64,000 nucleotides of DNA from Stratiolaelaps scimitus (Eukaryota; Arthropoda; Arachnida; Mesostigmata; Laelapidae), in the NCBI GenBank assembly GCA_019614645.1, contig JABWDB010000018.1, positions 1,914,501 to 1,978,500 on the forward strand, read 5' to 3'. The translations under genes were made by a program, and so were the position numbers. The notes under the pieces were generated by a model. That model saw only the letters and a list, made by a program, of their open reading frames with translations, had not been told where the DNA came from and did no database searches. This document shows positions 46,970-60,219 of this stretch, one piece after another (within the stretch, counting starts at the first letter, position 1; each line of letters starts with the position of its first letter).

Positions 46970-48200
46970 GGAACGAACTAGATGAACCAAACGGGATTCA
47001 AGGACAACAACTCAACTCATCAACAGCAACTCAGCCCGTATCAAGAGCATACGCAAGACTATATACACTTCAAGAAATCAAGCCCCAAGTTGTCGTAGGT
47101 AACTAGATTGGATCATGTATCATACTAGCTAGGCCTATCAATCAAAGCTCTTCAATCAACCTCCCGCTATGGAAGGTGTCAGCAGATAATGAGACACGAG
47201 TTTAATAAGCTGCTAAACAAAACCAATAATGAATGCTAGACTCGGACCACAACGTGCTGTGAACGTGACGTCCACCAGCTGAACGAATTGTATCTGGAAT
47301 CGATTGGCACGCAGATGGTACGCGCTCGCGAATGCAGTGTACTACAGCAATAATAACCTTGGCGGTTGGCGGAATCGATTTGATCGATTTGGATTGATTG
47401 ATTGATTGATGAGAGATTTTTTCGGTACAACAGTAGCAGCCAGCTGCGTGCCAAGCGACTGCAGAATTCAACCAGCCTTGAACGGAAACCACGCAAGCCT
47501 TCTCAAGATACTCTCCACCATAGCTGCAAGATGGTCCAAGGTCAGATAGCTGAGCAAGAGAAAAAAACACAATTGAACATAATAATGATCTGCAATCAAA
47601 TAGATCATTCATTAATTCACATCTGTACATAGTCATATCGACTGAGGAAATAACGCAAATTATTCTGCTATGCGAGCAGCCTTATGTTCTCACGTCCGTC
47701 GCCTAGCATAGATGCGTTCCAGAATAATCATTGCATCCCTCCAATTACAAAAGGGAATGACCTTAGAGAATCATTCCGACCTTGCCGCCTCGAAATCGGC
47801 AACAGCAGCAGCAGCGATTTTGGAGAGATTCTTTGTACATCTATTCCATAGGACACTTTAGCGCATCGTGCGATGACGATTATCCTATTCTGCCTGCCAG
47901 AATAATAGACGAGTTGAGCGAGTTCACCTCACCGCTCAACTGGGGGCTGGACGAAGGCCTCTGTGGCCTTTTGTGTCGATCGACTGTAAACACATAATTA
48001 TACCTGCAAAAAGTGAGAGCAGACCTAAACGTTAATGATGATGCTACTGTTCTATAATGTAAATCAGTAAAATCCCATGAGCGGTTGGCCATAATACCTG
48101 CTGCCTGGTTGACCTGTACAAAACAAAGGCCTAGCCTAGACCATTGCCTCGATCCTTGCTGAAACGCTGCGTTGGCTATTTTACGTTGTAGGAGACACCG
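46970..48200. other. Downstream flank of the receptor gene, no gene seen
   Basis: Possible longer 3' UTR. Minus and plus frames around 47202-47636 have no recognisable domain. A GATT tandem run lies near 47393-47408. Confidence 0.4.
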
Positions 48201-48202
48201 CT

Positions 48203-48219
48203 TATATATATATATATAA

Positions 48220-48252
<33 letters not shown>

Positions 48253-48270
48253 TACACATATATATGTATG

Positions 48271-48348
<78 letters not shown>
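48203..48348. repeat. Long (TA)n microsatellite
   Basis: About 145 bases of nearly pure alternating A/T with scattered TG/TAC/AAA interruptions; the longest such tract in the window. Open frames across it are artefacts. Confidence 0.95.
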
Positions 48349-48349
48349 G

Positions 48350-50978
48350 ATTCAGGCGGTTGAAAAAATGCATACCTCTCTGTACAAACTGGCTATCACG
48401 ACAAAGCCTAGCTACTTAGCCAGCTAGCTATCAATAGCAATTTTGTCGTTTCATTAGTGTACATCCGGTAGTAGCAGTAGTAGTAGTAGTACCATATCTA
48501 CCACATCAACAAATACGAAGCAGATGATACAGCGGCAATCGATCTTATCGTTATCATCAGAGATAACAGACAGCAATCAGCAATAAGAAATTCGGCAGCG
48601 CACATGCCAGAACGAACGCTGCAAGCGGCCCAAGCGGTGACCAACCATTGACACGAAATGGGTGGCTATATTTATCACAATCGCCCCTTCCCCACACGCC
48701 ACAGTGGAGATGATTTTGCTCGATTTTAGAACGACAGCATATTTTTTGCTTTCGTAGGGGAAGCAAAAGTGATTTCAGCTTTCAACGGCGACCCTCGGCG
48801 ATTTCCCGTTCCCTCTGACGTTTTTTCTATCCAGAGGTTGTAAGCAGAGTCGATTTTACGATGCCGATATAAATATAACGAAGAAAGTAATGTTAAAAGG
48901 TCGAAAAAAACACACACACACAGACACACACCACTACGCTGACGGCGTGAAGTGCCGCGTACAGCTGTGCCGCTTGCGCGTATCTGCGCCACTCGAAAAA
49001 CTGGCCACCAGTAAACTCGTCGTAAAATCGAAATCGGCCGGGAGACACCAGCCGGATGTAGATATACCGAACAGTTTCATAGCTTGACTCGAACGGGAGA
49101 TCAGTACGATGACGACTGTTATTATTAGCAGAGATACAGTGGTAGATCGCCGGCTGTGACATCGGTAGCTGTAGAATCGATAGCGGTCATATACCAAGAA
49201 TAACTTCACTACGCGTTTACTTCGACGATACACGACATCGGTATCGCTCGGCCGAACAATAATAATAATGATGATGCTGATGATGATCACGATGACAATA
49301 TCTCGGATGATGACGACGATGACCATAATGCTGCTACCTAGAGAGCATTAAGTAGCGTCACAAACAAACCACAACAACAATGACAACAACATCGACGATA
49401 ATGTAAGCTGATAACAATGCGATTCGAAGGACGAATTGACTTGTATTGTTGATATTGTTATTACGTTATCATTATTATTGCTAATAATAATATTAATACT
49501 GTTGTTGTTGTTGTTGTTGCCGCTAATGAGCACTTCTGTGATCTTCGTTTGTGACCGGAACCTTGCGGGCCGGTGGGCTACCGGGCTGACTGCCGCGACG
49601 CGAAGTAACAGCGTCACTCTCTCTTTCTCTCTCTCTCGTGAAGACCAGCGATGACGTCGATGGATGACAGTTCGCCCTGTCGAATCCCTGTTATCTTCTA
49701 TCTCAGCCGCTCTGTCGGCGCGTACACAAGCCCGCCTCCTTGTTTCGGCCACTCCCATAACGGGAGAGATTGTCGAAGGTTGAGAGATTCGAAGTCGACG
49801 TCGAGGGGCGTGTTGTACGCACATGGAGGCGGTGCCACTCATCGATGGTCATTTACCCCCCTGGAACACGATCAAGAATCATCACCAGCATCTTGTTCCA
49901 TTTCGTCACGGCGCCGGAAGGAGCCTGACCAGCACTGAACCCCTCTCGCTCTCCACGTCCGGGATTTCTCTCTCTGTCAATCATGCGGACTGTTACACAA
50001 AACGATAATTATTATCGCTCTCTTCATTTGGCGCTGGTTTCGGCGGGGGCGGCGGCGGTGGCGTTATTACGACAGAGGGCACGCTTAATGGCCATTGCCG
50101 CTCGACCTGCATCCGGTCCGAACATGAGATCGCCGGGGAACCGATGCCGCCGCAGATCGCTAATTATCACGTGGCATGGCAACGTGGGAGGGCGAGGGGC
50201 GCAACTCGTACCGTACGTCAATCATACGTCCGGCTAACGCACTTGGCGTTCGACCCACGTCGATTGAAAACGATCGACTACAGCTGACATGGTCTTCACA
50301 TTTGCGGTGTGATCGCGATTGGTCGGATTTCGAAAATTAACCGAACCACACAAGAAATCACAAAGAAAATTGTCGAAATTGAAATACGAAGCGAATCTGC
50401 GAGGCGAAAACCCTTAATCAAACCTGGGATGGGCGAGGAAGCGAGCGAGAGAGAGAAAGAGAGAGAGAGGTCGATAGGGGGCTGGGAGATCCGAACTATC
50501 GAACCTGATCCACTTGGAAAGCCATCAGCTAGATGCAGCAGCCGAATGGATATGTACTACAGGTAGATAGACACGTACATATATTATATATATTATATAT
50601 AGATATATATAATATATATATATATATATACGTATACTTTATATCAATGCGTGATGGTGCTATCTTATGTTCATCACGTGTGGCAAGCGGTTATAGCATC
50701 GAGTGTTATAGCTCGCATTGTCACTCACTCGTCACACACGTCACTGGCTATATCGCGCCGATATCAAGAGAACGAAAGCGGCCTTGATTTGTTCGACGTT
50801 GCTGACCGATCGATCGAGAGAGAGAGAGCCGACCTTTGCGTTTGCCTGTACCTTTTTTCTCATGGCTGCTCGGTTTGGTGTTTTTCATTTCTGGGATTAT
50901 CCCATGAGTGCGATCTAAGTTGTAGAACCCGGCCCACAAACAAGCTGCAATTCTCTTGCGTTCTCTCTCTCTCTCTAG

Positions 50979-51010
<32 letters not shown>

Positions 51011-52330
51011 TATATAGTTTATTTTGTATATACATGTGTATATGTACATCACGATTGTTGCAAGCTTTCTCATTGTTCTATCCGAGCGCGCCACAACGCT
51101 CTGTCGAATACTGGACTGTACGACATTATTGAGTGCTACTAGAGTTCTGTGTCTCCCTGTGTTCTCTCGTCCGATATTCTCTCGCTGACTACCCACCTGC
51201 CCACCTACCTACCTACCTACACAGAGATAGGTGTCTGATACAACTACCCTCGACGTGCCGCCCCATATAGCAGCCGCTTAGTGAACGTCGATCCCGGATG
51301 CCGCTCGTGGATCTCTATCGGCAAAAAGATTCGTCTATCGGTGGCGGGAAAGAAGAAAATCAGGGACTCAGGTAGGCCAGCGAGCGAACATCGAGGCATG
51401 AACGCGAGGATGAGGAAGGGCTACGAGATATCGACGAGGACGACGCAGTCTACTACCGTTCGCCATTTCCCACAGTGCTTTTTTTCTTCTTCTTCGTCTT
51501 GCTACCCAGTACTTTATGCGGGCCAAGGGGTGCGGTGCTCGCTGACGCTGAAGAGTCTAGTCGGCACGCACGAAGCGCACAACGGCTACGAAACACGTAG
51601 ATCGCCTATGCCGAGGAGGAAGAACGCTTCGAAGGGACGTGGCAGCGCGGATGGTGTGACTCGAAGGGAATACGATACATATAGCTCACGTCTGAGTCTG
51701 ACAGAAAGTGGTGCGTGATAGCCTAGCCCAACTCTGAAACCTTGACAAAAAAAAAACAAACCCGAACGGATTCGCAGATAAGAAAGCAAACACAGCGGTA
51801 GAAACGCGATGGATCGGTCAGCGAGGCGGACGAGGTCAGGCCGGCGTGGGGGAGGCCATCGGCGACGAGGGTCGGCGCTTTCAATTCAGCCAGCATATAC
51901 AATAGATAAAGGAAATAAATAACGAAAAATAGAGGAACGTATAGGGGTGTGTGGATGGGGGGTGGGTGGGGCAGCCATTGGGGGGAGAGTGCTCGGCCAG
52001 GGGTGGTCGGAGCAGTGGAATACAATGAGAAATGTAGTCGCTATTATGTGCGGTGTAACAACAAATCGAGCTCGGCGCGAAAAACGTACCCGGCAGGATG
52101 GAGGATGCCCGCAAGATTTCGATCCAATCATGTGGGCCAATCATACCAACACGTCGACTGGCTTAGTGGCAGGCGTCAGATCGTTGGACGGGACAGTTTT
52201 GGACATCGGGTATGGCGAGTCGAGAACCATATCGCCCATCGTCTTCATTGGCTAGCGAATGAGAGGGAGGTCTTGGGTCTTACTCTGTCATTGGTTTCGA
52301 GATACCAATGACAGTTCCATTGCGTGAGCT
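48350..52330. other. Mixed-composition DNA with many simple tracts, no gene seen
   Basis: AGT run near 48470-48490, (CA)n near 48909-48929, ATG/GAT-type run near 49260-49325, (TTG)n near 49500-49519, GA runs near 50450-50470, (TA)n at 50576-50632 and 50979-51006. Frames up to 164 codons (49348-49842 minus, 50651-51142 plus) are open but lack recognisable domains. Confidence 0.4.
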
Positions 52331-52517
52331 CTCTTCTGTAAACTGTAAGCAAGGGGTCGGTTGCTGCTAGCTAAATCCAGTGTACGAATCACTCATTGCT
52401 CTTTACAGCTGATGGTGGACAGCCGTCCCGGCTGCTACACTGTAGAGGTGCGTATAGGCGTACAGCTAACGGACAAGAACGGCTGGATCGGGAAAGCTAA
52501 CCGCTTCGACATAGCCC

Positions 52518-52519
<2 letters not shown>

Positions 52520-52545
<26 letters not shown>
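52520..52545. repeat. (TA)n microsatellite
   Basis: Alternating A/T tract of about 26 bases. Confidence 0.95.
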
Positions 52546-52549
<4 letters not shown>

Positions 52550-53441
52550 CTGTGGCCAGAATTAATGTCGAATATTAGTGAATGATTGGACAGTCAGATG
52601 CTACGGCTATATCTGTCACCGATGTTTATCCATCTAGCTATCATGGTAGGATGCTTATTTGAGTGCACGCGCATCAGATTGAACCAGAAATCAGGCAAAA
52701 TTGCTATTACGCCCCCTATGAAAACAACAACAAGAACGCCTTTATTGCCTCTGTATCATATCAGATACGCACCACCTAATATATATATAGGCTTGTTAAG
52801 CTTCGCTCCAAGTTTCTTGAATCAAAATTATACTATAACGGTGATCGCTAGAATAAAAAAAATCCAACCAACAACAATAATGCATCCTGTGTAGCGACGA
52901 AACGCGACTGAACCGAATGTGAAGTGAATTTCTGCAAACGGTTGTGAAGACGATATCAGGTAGAATACAATACAGCAATGCTGTTCAGTCGTAGAACACA
53001 TCATTCGTACCGCCCCGGTGGCAAGCGATGGCATATCTGTGTCTCCGATGGCCGAGGACAACGCCAAATTTCGATAACAGTGGAACAGTGAATTTCTCCA
53101 GGTACACAATTGGATTGTATTATTACCGTCAGTATCCGAATTAACAATGATCGTCGTATTGCACCATCGGAACGACTCGGTGGCGTTACGAAAGAAGATT
53201 TCAGTAGTTGCCGCAGTAGTAGGCGAGCGCTAGCGAACATAAGAAATGACCACAAACAGAGGAGGCATGCACGAGGATCCCCTCATAGAACGGGCCACGC
53301 GGATACGTAGCTGATATATACTGCTAGGTATATATATATCTAGGCTGGACTAGGCGGAGGCGCATCGAACTGCGGCGTAATTCTGCCGCCGGCGTTACGG
53401 TCACGGCCTCGATCGGGGGCGGATCGGTCGGTGGACACCCG

Positions 53442-53473
53442 GCGACCCGGTCTCGAGAGAGAGACCGGGTCGC
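53442..53473. repeat. Perfect GC-rich 13-base-pair hairpin
   Basis: GCGACCCGGTCTC and its exact reverse complement GAGACCGGGTCGC flank a six-base GAGAGA loop. It is very stable as DNA or RNA. No surrounding gene explains it. Confidence 0.75.
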
Positions 53474-53688
53474 GTGTTTGGTCAGACGATTCTGGTGATG
53501 TAAATACACTCGTAGGCCGACAGAGAAGACTGACAGCAATGCGTAGATTACCCATGGCACAAAAACTCTCGTAGGATAGCGTAGAGGAGACGATCGCCGT
53601 TGTCAAGGAGGTTCTCTTATGGGTCTACGCCGAATACACAATACTATACACATACAAGTCCACAACGTCAGGTGGGCGCCTGACGACA

Positions 53689-53856
53689 ATGAAGGTCGAA
53701 GCTCAATCCCATGAGACAGATGAAATCATGATGGATGCAGTGACGACGACCTTTGATATTGTTCTAATTAACAGGATAGCGATCGCCCCCAGCGAAAATG
53801 TCGTAAAGGAGACATTGCTTGACACAATAAACAATGTAATCGAAGTCAATCTTTAG
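53689..53856 (+). CDS. Small ORF of unknown function (55 codons)
   Basis: ATG to TAG encoding a non-repetitive, protein-like sequence that includes DEIMMDAVTTTFDIVLINR and a hydrophobic C-terminal stretch. The frame is also open for at least 16 codons upstream of the ATG, so it could be part of an exon. No family recognised and no support beyond composition. Confidence 0.15.
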   Translation: MKVEAQSHETDEIMMDAVTTTFDIVLINRIAIAPSENVVKETLLDTINNVIEVNL

Positions 53857-53869
53857 GGGAACAAGATGT

Positions 53870-54920
53870 TCAGGCGATGAACAATGCTAACAGATGAAGG
53901 AGAAAAAGGGATTGTTTTTCGATAATAATAATAATTACGATAGTAATAAGAATAAAACTAATAATAATAATTATTATTATTATGAGGATGATGATAGTAA
54001 TAAAAATCACTTGTTCGAACTCTGATATGATCGTCTTGAACGGCTTCTCATTTCGGATAGAAGATGTATCGATGTCTATAAAAATGAATCTCACAGATAC
54101 TAAATAGGAATATGGTACGTAGAATAAGGATAAATAATATATTAACAATAATAATATAGTTTTTAATATTTATTTATATATTTACAAGCCGGATAGTGAG
54201 CGCTAAATCATTATATGCATTGTACTTATATTTATATCAAATTAAATAGTACCAAAACGTCACTTTCTGATCGAGGCCTGTTCAACTCGAAGTGTACGAA
54301 TTGTGCTTAACAAAATATTGTTCTACATTTAGTAGTGACGTCAGCATCAGTGATTGGGGGTCTGCAGTTTATATAGTAAAAAGTAGACTTACAGGTGAAA
54401 TAAGTGCAGGAGGAGAGTGAAGGTCTCAAAGAATATATCATCACACCGGCGCGCACCACGTTCGCGTAGTCTCGCCGCTCTCATTCCTTCCCGTAGATGG
54501 GATCATGCACTGGGAGCTCCGCCTCGATCCTCAAACGCTGGCAACACCAGCGCACAAGGGAATCATGTTCGTGATCGCCGCCACTGATGAAAGGTAAGAG
54601 TTTGCAAATGATGTAATTTGAACTTGGCCAATCTAAAGTTGACAAATTGGTGTTCGTTTTTTCGGAGAGTCACTGATATGTCCAATTGTAGCGCATCTGT
54701 CAATTAAAACTCTACTCGATTATCGACTCCGATACGATTCACGTACAATGCAGAGTACTGCACAATTGACGCTGGGCCAGCACAAAACGAATTCAGCCCT
54801 TCATAAATCATCTTCCTAGCGATTGATTCGGCGCCACCGTTCGTTCGAATCGTCCAGCTCACTTGAGGAAAAAACGAAGACACAGTTGTCAATGGTGACG
54901 TAATCAACTGTGAATCAGCT
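53870..54920. other. AT-rich DNA, no gene seen
   Basis: AAT/TTA tracts near 53920-53985. Nothing recognised. Confidence 0.45.
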
Positions 54921-54929
54921 CCATGCGGT

Positions 54930-55200
54930 TTCTGGATGCCATAGTGACTTCCTCCCTAGTTTTTCATCTGCATGTGACAGAGGTAGTTCGGTCTGCCTCA
55001 TTAATATGTAACATCATTTTCAGATCTTTTATTAGCAAAAATGTCGATTCCTATCCCGCGCTCTATAAGAGGCTTGTCATTCCAAAATGTCTGTACTGCT
55101 CTCCAATTTGGAGACCCTACCTCAGAAAACATATCCTAGCGCTTGAGAGGGTGCAATCGAAGATTATCCGAAGAGTCTGCGTTGTGATGTCCGACAATAC
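54930..55200 (+). pseudogene. CR1-like LINE reverse transcriptase C-terminal remnant
   Basis: The frame reads FRSFISKNVDSYPALYKRLV, then CLYCSPIWRPYL, then ALERVQSKIIRRVC. This is the thumb/connection region after the catalytic core of CR1-like reverse transcriptases (LYK.LVLP.LEYCSPVW.PY, then IE.VQR..TRR). The preceding catalytic part is absent, and the continuing frame to 55513 loses similarity and crosses a poly-C run (55219-55230). It differs in sequence from the CR1-like copy at 13320-14628. Confidence 0.7.
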
Positions 55201-55519
55201 TAGTGAAGCTTCGCCCCTCCCCCCCCCCCCAATGACCACATTAAATACTGCAGACCTCCGCTCAGTTCCGCGACTAAAACCAAATAGCTCTGTCAAACAT
55301 TTCAGCGAACTTCATCGTCCAAACCCACCGAAAAAGCTAAATAAATTGTTCTCTTGGAAAGTCGCACGTCTCATACGAGACCGAGGAAGTAGCCATTACC
55401 ACAATTGTAATAATTCCCTTTGCTTCTACCAATATTATGTAGCTTCTTTAATCATCTTTATACCACCCCTTCTGGTTAGTAAAGGTGTATTTGTATTGTA
55501 TACGAACGTGTAGCAACAT

Positions 55520-56310
55520 CATCGCGAACATGCCTTTCAAAGGTCAGCTCGATCCAAGCGTGAAGTAATATTATGATATGTTGATTTTGTTTGGTGCACC
55601 ATCCCACACCATCCAGGACCAGAGCAAACGGATCGTCGGGGTCTAATATTAGATAGACGAATAACGCTGGATTACTTCGTAGCGGCACCATTGGTTATTA
55701 GAGCTAGGCTGCGAGTTGCATTGTGAACGCGTTCGTTGAGCTTTGTTCCGTAATCAGCTATGACACCGTCGTTCCCTTCGCTCCGATGGACATTGACGTA
55801 CGTAGGGACTTAGGTAGTGAGACGCTGCGGCCACTGGATGAGGGTACAGCCACCTCCGTCTGACAAGGACACGACATCGAATGACATCAAATGGGTTTAT
55901 GCAGTCAGATCGATATCACGGCGCGTTTGTCAGCCAAACGTGACGATGCTCTTATGCAGAATATGATAGCCTGTCACCGGTCCAAACGTGCTGGTACAAA
56001 CGACGCCGCTGGTGCTGGTCTGAGGCTTTATCGGCGAGATGTTCTCCATCTCGATGGGGGGGACTGAAACATAGACCATGCTTTTCGCGTAAGTATATTA
56101 TACTAATAGTTGGTATCGAGGAGTATTTATGTTGTTATTTGCTATGAGATTTCATAAGGCCAGAAGTATTGTTGACATATGATTCACAGCTTGTTTCTGT
56201 GATGGTCTAGAAATCGTGTTGAGTTAAGGCTAATTCCGTGCACCTATCTAGACGTGAGACCTATGCTCATCCAATTTAAAACATCTCATATATACTATGT
56301 ATAAAACCTG
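55520..56310. other. Anonymous DNA, no gene seen
   Basis: Only short frames. Confidence 0.45.
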
Positions 56311-56317
56311 TTGTCGC

Positions 56318-56318
56318 A

Positions 56319-56379
<61 letters not shown>
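56318..56379. repeat. Poly-A run followed by (TA)n
   Basis: About 19 A residues (56318-56336) run directly into about 42 bases of alternating T/A. A poly-A followed by microsatellite growth is what an old retroposon tail often leaves, but no body is recognisable upstream. Confidence 0.85.
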
Positions 56380-56382
<3 letters not shown>

Positions 56383-56401
56383 ATATTGGATTTTACCCAC
56401 A

Positions 56402-56610
56402 CAATGCTAAATAACTTGGAAACGCTGCCCAGAGACATCACGAGTGATATTTTTATCTTCAAGAGGGTGGAGTTAATGAAGGGAGGTACTGTTCAAGATG
56501 TTATCAACGTGTGGAGTTCAGAACAGACTTTCGTGGAATTGGATCCCAAAAGCGTGATCCACGGATCAACTAGGAGGAAAATGCAGTTCGACATCAAACC
56601 TAAGCTTTGA
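56402..56610 (+). CDS. Candidate exon of an unknown gene, part 1
   Basis: From an ATG at about 56404 the frame encodes MLNNLETLPRDITSDIFIFK and, further on, VELMKGGTVQDVINVWSSEQ, ending in a TGA. The composition is protein-like and not repetitive. I recognise no family. It may belong with the next candidate exon, which starts 93 bases downstream. Confidence 0.25.
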
Positions 56611-56699
56611 CAGAGTGAACAGAGCAGACAGAGAGATCAACTTGCCTGGTGTATAAATAAGTAATGTTGCTTTATATCATTTTCGTGTAGCTGCCGTAA

Positions 56700-56911
56700 A
56701 CAGTGGACATGTCAAACAACCCTATACAAATGGGTCAACGAGAAAATGATTGGATAACAACTCCCTGTGGTCATTTTATTGTAGAATTGCAAAAAAGGAA
56801 CCCCTTTGTAAAAATGTACACTGCAAATAAACAATTAATTTCCATCACACTTTTCATCGAACGTGATCAAGGCGAAATAGTAGATTTAATTGAAGTGCAC
56901 AATCCTGAGTC
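56700..56911 (+). CDS. Candidate exon of an unknown gene, part 2
   Basis: An acceptor-like pyrimidine-rich CATTTTCGTGTAG precedes the segment (ends about 56690) and a strong donor GTAAGT follows at about 56912. Between them an open frame runs from an ATG at 56709, encoding protein-like sequence (NPIQMGQRENDWITTPCGHF, then QLISITLFIERDQGEIVDLI). The frame stops only when it reads into the donor (TAA inside GTAAGT). Splice signals on both sides make this the best unnamed exon candidate in the right half of the window. Confidence 0.3.
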
Positions 56912-56929
56912 GTAAGTTCCCATGGGACG

Positions 56930-58867
56930 GTCAAAAACCTGCCCGGGCAAAACTAGGTCAGATGAAAAGATGGGGCAACCAGACTATTGTTTTTGAAGTT
57001 ACCGGTCATTTCATATCAGTGGAATCATGTGGATAAAATCGTATAGGGTTAGCAATACTGAACTGATTAACTTCATACGGATAACATGAGCCGTCGCTAA
57101 TAGTTTCGATTGCATGGACACTGAGCGGCCAAGGATAGCATAACCTCCTTGAATGCAGATTTATTCAGGAGATCTCTCGATTGATTTGTTTATATTGAGC
57201 AAAGCGACTTTGTTTTTTAATCATATTTATTTCACCCGGCCCCGGTCAAGCTTGAAAACGATACAATGTAGCAGTTATTCATTTTGGCGCTCGATCGAGA
57301 TAAGAGGTTCGACACGCGTCATGGGCTGGCTTCGGAGAGCAACCCAAAGTCTCAACTAGCAGCTTGAGGAAGGTGCGGAGTATAAGGGTGATTGCTGCAG
57401 GTGAGAGGTAAAAGCTTCCACCGTAACCCAGCAATGTATCCGAATGTAAAATAGCCATGCGTTTACGGAACATGCGCAGCAAGTCTAATGACGTGAATCG
57501 AATGACGTTCCTTGAGGACCTAGCAGAAGACTAGGAAAACTATCCACGTTGAAAGTTAGGAATCTCACAGCGTGAGGTAGCTCGGAGCCGCTTGTGTCTT
57601 GGTACGAGACTAAGGCGTGCCAGCACCTCGTGCGTGATAAAATCTTCGTGTTATAATCGGCCATCGAATACTACAATATATTGTAGAATATACTATACTT
57701 AATACTTTTTTTTTAAATTTATTTATGAGGAAAGACGGAACTACTTAATACTAGGCTAGTCTTGGTGTGATGGCTGTTTCCCGTTCCGCTGCCCATGCTC
57801 AGGTGAAAATGTCTGAACTTGAATTTATAAACTTCTAATCATGCATTTTATTATTATTATTATTATTATTATTGCGGAATGGGCGTTTCATGTTTCCACG
57901 TTTCACGTGACTTAGAGCAATCCATGTTTTTTTTTATAGAAAGAAACTTTCTTGTTTTTATCTAGCCCCATAGGATGACTCGATTCCTGTTTCACCACAC
58001 GCTTCTCGTTCGGCGTTCTAGAAGATCACTGTCTAGGGATCTGTTTGTTTGCTAAGATTATGCCACGTTGTTGACCTTACGGTGGCGCACGGTAGTTCGT
58101 AGCTAGCCAAGCTACAAGCGTTCAGTGATAACAAAATAATATTCAGACATAGGTGTGTGTGTGTGTGTACATGTTGCAAAAATGTTTTCTTGGTGTCTGT
58201 TTAGGTATTGAGACATGTGGAAAAAGTTCTGTAATCGATTCTGCTGACAAAGCCGCTATCGCCACCAGTTGAACAATATATTTATTTTTAGGAAAATAAC
58301 CTGCTACGAGACGTTGTCAAAGGCAGCGAACAGTTGCTCTTATTTTGGTTATCCTTTATTCAAGAGTTATAGCAGCTGGCAACGATCAAACGAACGCGAA
58401 ATGCATGCACTACTTGTTAATTATTGTAACATTTTACAGTAACAATTAGTTGAATACGCTTCTTTTTCAACGGTGACCATTATAGGCTTCACCGTGCCAT
58501 TATGGGAATGGACGAGTTGGCTCACAGGCAATTCAGAAGAACGTGTTTTCTCCATCAGAATCGCGTATTACGCGCACCCTGCACGACGTAAACATTCGCC
58601 GCTGGCGATCGGCATTTCATATTATTTAAATCATTTTCATCACGAACGATGGATAGGTGTCGAACTTTCTATGTTACAAACAAATTGTGCAGCTGATGTC
58701 GGCATGAAACGGTGTTCCGCTGCAGCGAATGATCGCTCAACCCCATGATTCCCGATGTATTCCGTTCGCGGCAGTTCCCGTCGGTGAACCCTTAGCGCCC
58801 GCGGGGCTGAGCGCACCGTTCTACCTTGAGAACTATAGCATATTATTGGCTATACATTATTTAGCGA

Positions 58868-58902
<35 letters not shown>

Positions 58903-60185
58903 CCGTGAGTCCAAACCTCATTTTGTCAGTGACATTTTCAAAATGGTACAAAAGCAAATCTGCGTCAACAATAAGACTTCGGGGATTTAACACACTACCG
59001 ACGGTGGACGGGCAGCACACATTGGCTGATCTCGCATCGCTATGACGTGTTCACTTGAGTGTGGGCCTATTCACCACAAGTTTTGAAATTTGCTTCCTTG
59101 GACCGGTTAGAAATTGCGTTTCCCAAGTCCGCAGTCTAGAAATTGCCTAAAAATCGAAGAGTTTCGGAAGCTACTCTCGCAAGGGCAGACGAGCTGAGTG
59201 ACACCTTCATAATGGAATCGTCGACCACAACCGGTCTAGTCAGGCGTGCGCATTTCCTCAGGCGTCGTTTTCCATTGGATATCCGATATATTCAGGGGTG
59301 CGCTACATGTCATATTAGGTATGAATTATACTGGGCCACGTGTGTATGTATACATTCGTTCTCTCCCGTCATTCTTGCATCTCGAAATTGTCCGACACAT
59401 ATCTTGGAGCTTGATGTAGGCTGGGATCCTTCCAATTTCACGCCAGCGATTTGTACCACCCCACAGAATAGTTAGTTATCTAAGACGTGCGTTGATTATA
59501 ACGAGCGTGAAGGGTCAACCGCCCCATGGAAACTGGCCGATCAGCGGCCATTACCCAGAAGTGAGGCATCCAGCTGCTGCTACTGCTTCTCCTGTCGGTG
59601 GGTGCTTGAGAGCAGCGATAATTCGAACGAATCCAACTGTGGTGTTTGCCCTTCACTCGCCGCTAGCTTCTCTCTCATACGTCGGGGTGGTGCTTAATTA
59701 GCTTTTAATGAGCGCCACCACATCGGCTGGATCACAGAAAGCAGCTCTAGGACACTTCGAGCTAGATTTCTCTCTCTCTCTCTCTATCTATCGATCTTTC
59801 AATGTCTCTCGGTATGAGTGCTCGGCGACTACACACGGAGTTCTTGAAAGGTGGAGCAGCACATCTGAGCAAGTGAGTTGAGAGAAGAAAAACAAAGAAA
59901 AAACTGTAAGGAAAAGAGAACCGTGAGGAGTTCGGCCCGCGATTACCGTTGCCCTGCAAATGGTTGCCGACCTCGAAGTGGATGCTCGACCGACTACGGA
60001 TCCGTGCGGGGAGGGATTGAGGATAGGTCGTTATGTAGAGACGATATAATCGCTACGAGTGCAATTTATTCACGAATTCGATGAGGCGTATCGTTTTGGA
60101 ACCTGTCAAAGTCAGCCGGATTTATACTATTCTACGTGGCCTCAATAGCAGCAATCATATTCTAGCTGTACGAACGGCCTATAAG

Positions 60186-60219
<34 letters not shown>

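Noticed and set aside
48176..48373. Tyr-Ile-rich open frame
   Set aside because: It is simply the (TA)n microsatellite translated.
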